DNA of 64,000 nucleotides from Agarophyton chilense (Eukaryota > Rhodophyta > Florideophyceae > Gracilariales > Gracilariaceae): NCBI GenBank assembly GCA_030374765.1, contig JARGXX010000100.1:248001-312000 (forward strand), written 5' to 3'. The translations under genes were made by a program, and so were the position numbers. Under the pieces are notes generated by a model. That model was not told the DNA's origin. It did not search any database and saw only the letters and a list, made by a program, of their open reading frames with translations. Positions 32,685 through 40,261 of the stretch are shown one piece after another (the first letter of the stretch is position 1; each line of letters starts with the position of its first letter).

Positions 32685-33509
32685 TTATTGTTCGAAAAGT
32701 TTGATCTCAACGTACACTTCGCAGCGAGAACTCTTGATAAATGATCCAGATGATGCTTCCACAAGAAGCCTCATGAATTGAAGTACCCCATCGTAGCCGA
32801 GAGCTAAAATAGATGCCATAATAAAACGACCACCGGAGCCGCGTATTCCTTTCTGAAAGTGGCCCACGTTTGCCGGCTGCTCACCAAGATTTGTTGTCGA
32901 GCTCGCGCCATAGCCGTTACCACAGCCGAAGTGAACTGGAAGCTTGAAGCCTCGGAACATGGAGTTCCCATCAAGCTGAGAGCCGCAGAAAAATCCACTC
33001 ACGCCTGACAGCACAAGGGTGTCGTTAGGGTGGCTGAGCTGGATAAATTGCCACCCCACCGCAAGCAACGAAGGGTTCCCATTATGACTGATGGGATCAA
33101 TGACACCGGTTGCTGCTGAGTCAACGCTTCTGCCCGGAATGACCATCGTGCCCTTGCCTGTCGACAGATAAGGAACAAACCAAGCATTTGAAACTTAGGT
33201 GGTGTGAACAACAGCCTCCGGGATCGAGGGGCGCATGCCCTGGCCTTCGGTAGATCCCACGTGGGTAGCCGAGCAGTTCCTGCGGTTTTCCGTCTCAACA
33301 AATACCAATGTTCTCAACGTTGCGGGATGGAATGATTTTTTCAGTGCCAAGAAGATTATCAATATCCACAAGGATACAGAGCAACCACTAAAAATGCAAA
33401 TGAATGGGCGGAAACTTTCCCAGTCTGGAGCACTCAAAAACGGAACAGATGTGGATGCTGCTCGGGTCCGATGGGTGGGGAAAGTAAGGTCGAAAGAAGA
33501 GCGAGCCAC
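32685..33509 (-). pseudogene. Unidentified gene with one in-frame stop
   Basis: Two minus-strand frames, 33195-33509 and 32685-33146, are in the same phase and separated by a single TAA at 33195-33197; the 16 codons after the stop are open. Joined length would be about 270 codons. The C-terminal part is Gly/Ser/Phe-rich, with SGVSGFFCGSQLDGNSMFRG, HFGCGNGYGASS and a closing CEVYVEIKLFEQ, which has a beta-strand pattern. The first part has a hydrophobic run (VSLWILIIFLALKK). No ATG-led signal peptide is convincing and I do not recognise the family. It could be a pseudogene, or the TAA could lie in an intron. It lies next to the transposase relic and Copia-1. Confidence 0.4.
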
Positions 33510-33522
33510 CGCCTCTAAATAG

Positions 33523-33945
33523 ATAACAGAAGGGAAGGGGCCCTACAGAAAATATGATGGCCGGTATCTTAAACAAAGGCTCTTCAGAAAACTATGCACG
33601 AAAGATTTGTGGAAACGCTTGGAATTAAGAAGTTCTAAAGTTGACAGGGAATGTTTTAGAAACCTCTGTAAGATCCAAGAAGGCAATTGGAAACAGTTTT
33701 ATGTATTAGATGTATGTAAAAACATCTAAAAGCTTCTATAGTTGTTTATGTAGAAAATGAAAGAACTTTTATAACGAAATGACGGGCGTCTAAAACAATT
33801 TTAAAATGCTCTAAAACAATATAAAAGCAAAAAGGTAACGGATTCCGAGTCAAAGAAAATGAACTAAAGTTTTCAATTTAAATAATTAAGCTGTACTCCT
33901 GATTATAGACAACTTTAATCCGTAGCTGGACCTTTTTTGTACAGT
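33523..33945. other. A/T-rich stretch left of Copia-1
   Basis: No ORF of interest. Repeated TCTAAAA-type words between 33640 and 33830 (TTCTAAAG, TCTAAAAG, TCTAAAAC) give it low complexity. Confidence 0.5.
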
Positions 33946-34376
33946 TGTGGCATTATGCGACACTGTGCGACACTATGAAATGACATAGTGACTGTATTTG
34001 CAACATGACGGGATGTCATTGTTAGTTTACGCAGAAAGGTCAAGTAGCTGATAACGCGAATCGAAGGGACCGCGATAGCAAGTGCAACGGTCCTCGATTC
34101 AAAGTAGCTAATAGACCGGCAACTGCAGTACGCTATTCCTGCCCAGCTAGAGCGAAAGCTACGAAAGAGCACGTAGCTGTAGAGCTCGACGAAAGGGTAT
34201 AGCATTAGGTATATATAGACAGGTCTGCTCGAGATAGAGGGACCAAGGAAAAAGGAGAACCGAAAACGGAGGAAGAAGAACTCCGGAGCTTTGTGCTCAT
34301 TCACATTCGCCTGTTCAGCTAGTCTCCACCCGCTACAGTATTTTATCACAGCATGGGTAATCACCATGATACCACA
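33946..34376 (+). repeat. 5' LTR of Copia-1 (431 bp)
   Basis: Begins TGTGGCATTATGCGACAC, ends ACCACA. Starts with a short near-repeat (TGCGACACTGTGCGACACTATG). TATA box TATATATA at 34210-34217, likely driving genomic RNA. An in-frame ATG for gag lies at 34353 inside the LTR. Confidence 0.95.
34210..34217 (+). promoter_or_regulatory. TATA box in Copia-1 5' LTR
   Basis: TATATATAG, 170 bp upstream of the primer-site ATG; repeated at 39369-39376 in the 3' LTR. Confidence 0.65.
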
Positions 34377-35672
34377 GTTATGGGCCCAGGTGGCGGCTCA
34401 ACTCCAGGCGTTAACGATTATCTCTTACCACCGGCACTGAGGGCAAACACGAATATGTTTAAATGGAGGAAGCAAGTGAATTTGTGGGTAACAACAGTCA
34501 AACTCTATGCAAAGGGAGGTGACAACAAAGCGAAAGGAATGCTCAGTGCACTCGGCATTACGCTTTACAAAGCACTAGACGAGGAATACACGTCCATGAT
34601 AGAAAAAGCAATCGTTGCAGGCCACATCAACCTAGAAGTACACGATGAGGACATCATGGAACCTGTTAATCAACTCATTCTGGTACGCAAGATCGTCGAG
34701 TTAGTGGCCAAAGACTCTCCTACCGAAGGAGTACGCAGGATAGTGAGTATGATGAAAGAAGTTTTCGCCTGCGTCAGACGTGAGAACGAGTCACCATCTC
34801 GATTCGCCAAACGCTTCCGTAGCCTGGCTCAGACATACATCAATCATTCAACTTCTAGCTTGTCCGACCAGGACAGCCAGAGCTTCGCTATGCTGCTCCT
34901 AGAAAATGCGAAGCTTCCTGCAGATGTTCACAGCGCCGTAGTAACAAGGCTGGTCGCATTAGCTACCGAGAGAAATACAACCAAAGCAGAGAAGACGTAT
35001 GGTACAAGTAAAGCAAGGATCGAGTACATCTTGGAACTTGTCAAAAGGATAGAAGCTACAACTTCATCACAAGAAGAACCCACGCCGAGTAGTTTCTCCG
35101 AAGATTTACGATCTCTTAAACTAGCCACAGAAGAAACGATCAGGCTAAACAAAGAAAATGACGCGCACGAACAGAACGCGTTGAACATTCGACTCGCGGA
35201 CGCTTGTTTCGTCCTCTCTGATCACCACATTGCGTTCAAAATACATAACAACGGACTAAGCAAAGGAGACCAGCAGGTTACCAAAATCGGTACAATGCTC
35301 GGCAAAAGAGAGGGATACGAACCGGAGAGGAATGGTAGACCACAGCGTGATAAGCGATACAAGACTCATATCCCTTCTGGACAAGGCCCAAAAGCCAGCA
35401 CGCGCTGCCGAAATTGCAAACAAACAAACCATTTGTTCCGGGACCCAGAATGCGTGTACAACGTCATTAAGACCCTGCTAAGTGGTCGAGACGTGGATGC
35501 GTCCATCGCTGCAAAGATGACTCCAAAGCTCCGAGATCTCTTCAAAAACACTGACGGCAGCTATAAGACGAAGGTACCTGTTACCAGTATTGTTAAGGTA
35601 ATGGAAACTGACGCACGACAGCAGTTAACAAATGACGACAGGCCAAGTGAAAGTGCCTCGTATTTTCGGTAA
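34353..35672 (+). CDS. gag: Copia-1 Gag polyprotein
   Basis: A capsid polyprotein of 439 residues if it starts at 34353 inside the LTR, or 430 residues from the ATG at 34380 that is part of the primer site; the second is more likely to be translated from an RNA starting downstream of the LTR TATA box, though either ATG may lie in the transcript. The middle is helical capsid-like sequence with a Trp-rich start (FKWRKQVNLWV). Near residue 351 is a zinc knuckle CRNCKQTNHLFRDPEC, with five rather than four residues between His and the last Cys. Gag ends at TAA 35670-35672, where an overlapping pol frame is already open. Virus-like particle formation in the cytoplasm is the expected role. No stops or frameshifts within it. 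Confidence 0.9.
   Translation: MGNHHDTTVMGPGGGSTPGVNDYLLPPALRANTNMFKWRKQVNLWVTTVKLYAKGGDNKAKGMLSALGITLYKALDEEYTSMIEKAIVAGHINLEVHDEDIMEPVNQLILVRKIVELVAKDSPTEGVRRIVSMMKEVFACVRRENESPSRFAKRFRSLAQTYINHSTSSLSDQDSQSFAMLLLENAKLPADVHSAVVTRLVALATERNTTKAEKTYGTSKARIEYILELVKRIEATTSSQEEPTPSSFSEDLRSLKLATEETIRLNKENDAHEQNALNIRLADACFVLSDHHIAFKIHNNGLSKGDQQVTKIGTMLGKREGYEPERNGRPQRDKRYKTHIPSGQGPKASTRCRNCKQTNHLFRDPECVYNVIKTLLSGRDVDASIAAKMTPKLRDLFKNTDGSYKTKVPVTSIVKVMETDARQQLTNDDRPSESASYFR
34377..34389 (+). other. Primer-binding site of Copia-1, half-tRNA type
   Basis: GTTATGGGCCCAG directly follows the LTR. It is complementary to the anticodon arm (CTGGGCCCATAAC region) of eukaryotic initiator tRNA-Met, the site used by Drosophila copia and yeast Ty5, in which a cleaved half-tRNA primes cDNA. 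The ATG within it (34380-34382) is in frame with gag. Confidence 0.85.
35651..35672 (+). promoter_or_regulatory. Candidate -1 ribosomal frameshift zone, gag to pol
   Basis: Pol is in the -1 frame relative to gag and opens at 35651, 21 bases before the gag stop. Within the overlap, the gag codon TTT at 35664-35666 can re-pair as TTT at 35663-35665 (sequence TATTTTCGG), giving a perfect one-tRNA slip of -1. It is not a classical heptamer. Confidence 0.5.
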
Positions 35673-38600
35673 AGGGATTAGATCAGCTCCCACCTGATCC
35701 CAACCCCATCTTAGATGAAGGAGCTCCTACCTCCACTGGCGGCATAGAAAATGCCGTGACATTGTGCGACTTCCTTGGCATAACCCTCCAACTCGACCCT
35801 CCACGCGAAAGGTATATGCATGGGTGGGGACAGGATTGCCTTGGAGCCAGAATGGTAGTGTGCTCCTGGACGCTCACGGTCCAAGACATCAACGGCAGAC
35901 CAACATCGTTCACCTTCGACCTTGTGCCAGGGGAATCACCGATTATTATCGGAAATGATGTACGAAAGCACTGCAACACCTTCAACCTTGAAGAGCAACG
36001 GTACATCTGCATGCGACGACCCACAGACAAAGACGAACGCATACTCTTCACGTACATATCGCCGCCAGATAACCGCCTCCGCCTCGATATAGCACCGCAT
36101 CCACTTTCAATCAAAAGCACGCTACTTGGGAACATACACTCTTCCGCAAAACGTGCTCCACTTACTTTCTGCAAACGGGTCCATCGTTACACACATGCTA
36201 CTGCTGACGAAATGAAACTGTTATGCAAGGACGCTGAAATGCTAACACCCGAACTAGAAGCAGCAATCGAACGTGTGTACGACGCTTGCGAAGTATGTGC
36301 CAAGAACGGTCGTCCACTTCCAAGCCGAAAGATCTCGATTACCCATGTCAATCAAGCGTTCAATGTGGAAATACAGATAGATTTCTTATTTCCTACTGTC
36401 AAATGCAAAAAAATCACAATCATGAACATTACAGACACTGGAACATCGTACTCGGAGCTAACAATTACCAACGGGCGCACCGCTCAAGACATCATCAACA
36501 CGCTCGAGACTTCCTGGATATGCCGACACGGTTCCCCAAATGCTGTCTCTGCAGATGACGAATACAACCGCTCCGGGCTACGCAACTTTCTGTCGGTACA
36601 TGACATCAAGTATAAACCACGCCCCAGCCGACGTCATAACAAGACAGGCATCGTCGAACGCAAGAACTCCACTGTCAAGACAATCCTTTCAAAACTCGAT
36701 GACGAACCATCTAATTCGGATACAGCAACGCTTGTCGCACGAGCTGCATTCCTATCCAATCTATTTTCTGGCAGCAAGCTGCTAAGCTCATTCGAGCTGG
36801 TACGCGGCTACCGTCCCTCCGTTGTAGGACTCCCTCGAACGGTCGTCACGGAAGAACTGATACATGCTCACAAAGAACAGACAGCTGTCAGGAAACTTCA
36901 ACGACTACTTAAATCCCGCATCCACGAACCTCTCAGGGCTGAACACTTCAATCCTGGAGATCCCGTCTGGGTGTTTTATGACACTAGCAAGCAGAATGAA
37001 CCCGCTGAATGGGTCAAAGCTACCGTGATCGCCGCACACCCTGAGCTCCTCGAAGTTCGCCGGTCTCATCACGGCCGTCCCATGCGCGTTGCATACGAAG
37101 ACACTCGATTTGCACCCCGAAGCTCCCTCACTGCTGAACTCATGTCCTGCTCGCTTGAAGAAGAGCTTCAACAAGACCCTGCCGATATGCCCGACCAACC
37201 CGCTACCCCGAGCGTCCGTAATGCAACCCCTGTCCCCGATGAACATCCACCTCGACCCACAGCCGCCCTCCTTGGCGCATCTTCGTATCCGACACCCCCT
37301 TCGTCTCCGACACCAACCACTGATACCTGTCACGATCAGGGAGAGAAAGATATTGGACCCTATGCAAAGCTATCTACCCAAAAATCATCGATCATCGATG
37401 GACGTACTCTAACTAGGGATCACACAAAGGAATTGGAAGAGATCTACGAGGTCATCGGATCGAAACAGGTATCCGGATCGCAATTGTCCTTCGCACCGCC
37501 TTACATCTTAAAGGAAGCACTCAAGAGCGAGCACGATGCTAACTGGATTGATGCGTACGTTGAGGTTGCCGACACCGACGTCCATAAACATGCGAACGTC
37601 ATCACCTCACACGTCGTATATAACATCAAAACTGATGAAGACGGTAAGAGGAAAATGAAAGCCCGTATTGTTCCTCACGGGAACCATGATGATGAAAAGG
37701 ACAACGTACGAAAGGATTCATCCAACGCCCCCTTATTCGTCGTTCGGTTACTGCTATCGCTGACAACAATCCTTGGGTTCAGAATCGGCACTGCCGACAT
37801 TAAAGGGGCCTTTCTACAAAGTGGCCCCATCGACAGAGATATATACGTCAGACCACCACGGGAGTGGAACTCCATGCGCGGTCTGCTCTGGAAGCTACTG
37901 AAACTCCCATACGGAATAGCAGATGCAGGAAGAAAATGGCAGAAGACCATAGAAGCCTGGATGCTACAGAACGGCAAATTGGAACGGGTGCTAGGACTTT
38001 CCCAGCTCTTCATACAACGTAATCGAGAAGGCAGTATAAGATTGCTCGTCGCTAAAGTCACCGACGACTTTCTGCTTAGCGGAAGCATCGAAGCTATGAC
38101 GGAATTTTCCACCGAACTGAAAGAAAGATTCATCGTCGGAAAGGTCCTCATTGATAAGCCGATCAATTTCGACGGGTGTGAGATCACCCAAGACGACGGT
38201 GGTAGTATCACCATGGCAATGAAACGATACCTCGAACGACTGCGACCCATTGAGATTTCGAGATCTAGAAAGAAGGAGCGACAAAGCAATGCCACTGACT
38301 CAGAACTGTCGCAGTTCCGCTCGCTGGCGTGCACACTCATGTATCTTGGTAACGGGGTTCTTCCCCAAGCAGCCTACGTCACTTCGACTCTACAGCAGCT
38401 AATCCCCAAAATATGCGTCGAGCATCTCGTTACAGCCAACGATATGCTCAGGGAACTATTGGAATTGGAACCACAAATCTCCTTCATAGCACCGCCAAAG
38501 GCTACACACATTAGCGAAGTGCTCGTCTCTTCATTCGCTGATGCCTCGTTCAACCACGGCACGAGTTCAGGATACGGACAGACCGGGCTGATTACTGGAC

Positions 38601-39064
38601 TTCGGATCATACGAAATGATGGTGTGAACCTCTTTCATACCATCGATTGGTGTAGCAACAAACAAAGAAGAGTTAGTTACTCACCCTACGGAGCCGAAGT
38701 TCTTGCCTGTGCCGATGCAGAAGACCGTGGATTCTATCTTAAATATGGGCTACAATCGCTATTTCCCTTCGTGAAAACCCGTAGCGAACTCGCAACGGAC
38801 TCCAGATGTTTATACGATACTATAACGACTCTGCACGAAGCAAAAGACTACAGACTACGACCGACGGTCCAGCGCATTCGCAATAGCTTTGACTCACAAG
38901 AACTGGATTTAATGCGTTGGATTCCTGGCGATGCAAACCCGGCAGACGCACTCACAAAACGAAATAAGCAGACGTTCAGGTTACTAAACCAACTGACGTC
39001 TTCAGGAGTGGTCTGTATGCAAATCGAGTCCGGCTACGCCGTTAACAGCTGCGAGTGGCAATAA
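35651..39064 (+). CDS. pol: Copia-1 Pol polyprotein (protease, integrase, RT, RNase H)
   Basis: About 1137 codons open without a stop; no ATG at the beginning (the first usable start, GTG at 35756, is unlikely), so expression by frameshift from gag is expected. Protease: LDEGAPTSTGG (near 35711-35743), where D-E-G-A stands for the usual D-T/S-G-A. Integrase: His143, His147, Cys178, Cys181 zinc site (numbered from 35756), Asp209, Asp267 or Asp268, and Glu301 in TGIVERKN. RT: TADIKGAFLQSG (near 37790-37825) and AKVTDDFLLSG (near 38050-38085), where YVDD is VTDD. RNase H: FADASFNHG, CADAEDRG, ATDSRCLYDT and NPADALTKR to the end. All catalytic aspartates are present. The stop at 39062 is just before the polypurine tract. 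Confidence 0.95.
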   Translation, partial: KCLVFSVKGLDQLPPDPNPILDEGAPTSTGGIENAVTLCDFLGITLQLDPPRERYMHGWGQDCLGARMVVCSWTLTVQDINGRPTSFTFDLVPGESPIIIGNDVRKHCNTFNLEEQRYICMRRPTDKDERILFTYISPPDNRLRLDIAPHPLSIKSTLLGNIHSSAKRAPLTFCKRVHRYTHATADEMKLLCKDAEMLTPELEAAIERVYDACEVCAKNGRPLPSRKISITHVNQAFNVEIQIDFLFPTVKCKKITIMNITDTGTSYSELTITNGRTAQDIINTLETSWICRHGSPNAVSADDEYNRSGLRNFLSVHDIKYKPRPSRRHNKTGIVERKNSTVKTILSKLDDEPSNSDTATLVARAAFLSNLFSGSKLLSSFELVRGYRPSVVGLPRTVVTEELIHAHKEQTAVRKLQRLLKSRIHEPLRAEHFNPGDPVWVFYDTSKQNEPAEWVKATVIAAHPELLEVRRSHHGRPMRVAYEDTRFAPRSSLTAELMSCSLEEELQQDPADMPDQPATPSVRNATPVPDEHPPRPTAALLGASSYPTPPSSPTPTTDTCHDQGEKDIGPYAKLSTQKSSIIDGRTLTRDHTKELEEIYEVIGSKQVSGSQLSFAPPYILKEALKSEHDANWIDAYVEVADTDVHKHANVITSHVVYNIKTDEDGKRKMKARIVPHGNHDDEKDNVRKDSSNAPLFVVRLLLSLTTILGFRIGTADIKGAFLQSGPIDRDIYVRPPREWNSMRGLLWKLLKLPYGIADAGRKWQKTIEAWMLQNGKLERVLGLSQLFIQRNREGSIRLLVAKVTDDFLLSGSIEAMTEFSTELKERFIVGKVLIDKPINFDGCEITQDDGGSITMAMKRYLERLRPIEISRSRKKERQSNATDSELSQFRSLACTLMYLGNGVLPQAAYVTSTLQQLIPKICVEHLVTANDMLRELLELEPQISFIAPPKATHISEVLVSSFADASFNHGTSSGYGQTGLITGLRIIRNDGVNLFHTIDWCSNKQRRVSYSPYGAEVLACADAEDRGFYLKYGLQSLFPFVKTRSELATDSRCLYDTITTLHEAKDYRLRPTVQRIRNSFDSQELDLMRWIPGDANPADALTKRNKQTFRLLNQLTSSGVVCMQIESGYAVNSCEWQ

Positions 39065-39094
39065 AGGCAATATCGCACTTTAGCTTTCGTGCAA

Positions 39095-39104
39095 TGACGG
39101 GGGA
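39095..39104 (+). other. Polypurine tract of Copia-1
   Basis: TGACGGGGGA directly before the 3' LTR; expected primer for plus-strand DNA. Confidence 0.7.
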
Positions 39105-39535
39105 TGTGGCATTATGCGACACTGTGCGACACTATGAAATGACATAGTGACTGTATTTGCAACATGACGGGATGTCATTGTTAGTTTACGCAGAAAGGTC
39201 AAGTAGCTGATAACGCGAATCGAAGGGACTGCGATAGCAAGTGCAACGGTTCTCGATTCAAAGTAGCTAATAGACCGGCAACTGCAGTACGCTATTCCTG
39301 CCCAGCTAGAGCGAAAGCTACGAAAGAGCACGTAGCTGTAGAGCTCGACGAAAGGGTATAGCATTAGGTATATATAGACAGGTCTGCTCGAGATAGAGGG
39401 ACCAAGGAAAAAGGAGAACCGAAAACGGAGGAAGAAGAACTCCGGAGCTTTGTGCTCATTCACATTCGCCTGTTCAGCTAGTCTCCACCCGCTACAGTAT
39501 TTTATCACAGCATGGCTAATCACCATGATACCACA
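39105..39535 (+). repeat. 3' LTR of Copia-1 (431 bp)
   Basis: Same length as the 5' LTR with three differences. Followed by target duplication ACAGT at 39536-39540. Confidence 0.95.
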
Positions 39536-39540
39536 ACAGT

Positions 39541-40089
39541 ACTACAACCAAGGATCGTTACTCGTATGGTGTCATGGAGCCTTTAAAACTCTAGACGACA
39601 TGTTAAGTATATCGGTTCCGCCGAACATTAGTTGCTTTCGACGCCATCAATTAAGGGACAGTTTTGACAATTGCATTTGGAATTCTATTGGTAAGTAGTA
39701 TTGATGTTTGGATAGTGGTTGGCTCCAAAGACCTTTAAGCAACCCTTTCAACTGTTAGACGATTCAGTGCTTGAGTTGATTGTTGTTGGTTAAGGAGACT
39801 CAAGGAGGGCTGCCGCAGCTGCGCAGCTGCCGCAGCTGCACAGCCCTTCTTATAGGCTTCCAGCTGGGGTACAGCTTGGTCACGGAACTGCTTTTCACAT
39901 TTCTGTTCCGTTTGTCTGTTCCCAAAATTAGGGTTCTACAAACTCCTTGAAATATGTGTTTCTAATGATCACTGCCCAGATAGGACAGACTCTATGCTAA
40001 ATTTTAGTTTTGTTCCTTTGCAACGTTTGGGCCCGTTTTTCTAACAAGTTTCAAAGGTGCATGTGCCCAAGAAGAGGCGCATAAGCAAC
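39541..40089. other. Stretch between Copia-1 and older Copia remnant
   Basis: No gene recognised. At 39802-39851 a G/C-rich imperfect palindrome of repeated GCCGCAGCTGC words can form a long stem. Confidence 0.6.
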
Positions 40090-40240
40090 AGGAAGTACAC
40101 TTCGCCGACGACGAAAAGGTGACCTAATTGGTTTCGATATAGGAAGCTGCTATATGATCTGTTGCCTAGAAGACGGAATCATGGTCGTCAGTAAGAGTGT
40201 AATATTCGATGAGGACACCTTTGGATGGTACAAGACTCCT
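40090..40240 (+). pseudogene. Copia integrase-RT linker remnant
   Basis: Plus-strand translation gives GFDIGSCYMICCLEDGIMVVSKSVIFDED (near 40133-40218), the region between integrase and RT where Copia polyproteins carry a conserved V-x-F-D-E block. No other part of this element survives next to it: Gypsy copy 2 sequence starts at about 40245. It indicates that Gypsy copy 2 inserted into, or was joined to, an older plus-strand Copia copy. Confidence 0.55.
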
Positions 40241-40261
40241 GAGACGAATAGAAGAACTTTC

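Larger units (their letters stand above)
33946..39535 (+). mobile_element. Copia-1: young, apparently intact Ty1/Copia element (5590 bp)
   Basis: Two 431 bp LTRs, a 5 bp target duplication ACAGT on both sides (33941-33945, 39536-39540), a primer site, gag, pol and a polypurine tract are all present. The LTRs differ at only three sites (two C/T, one G/C), so insertion is recent. Integrase precedes RT, the Copia order. The RT and protease motifs deviate from the usual, which I take as a sign of a distinct branch, perhaps the GalEa/PyRE1G1 group; this is inference. Confidence 0.95.

Noticed and set aside
33915..34367. 150-codon minus-strand ORF in Copia-1 LTRs (also 39080-39526)
   Set aside because: Occurs in both LTRs but is antisense to the transcription unit and has no motif; long frames in LTRs are common by chance.
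37675..38340. 221-codon minus-strand ORF
   Set aside because: Antisense of Copia-1 RT.
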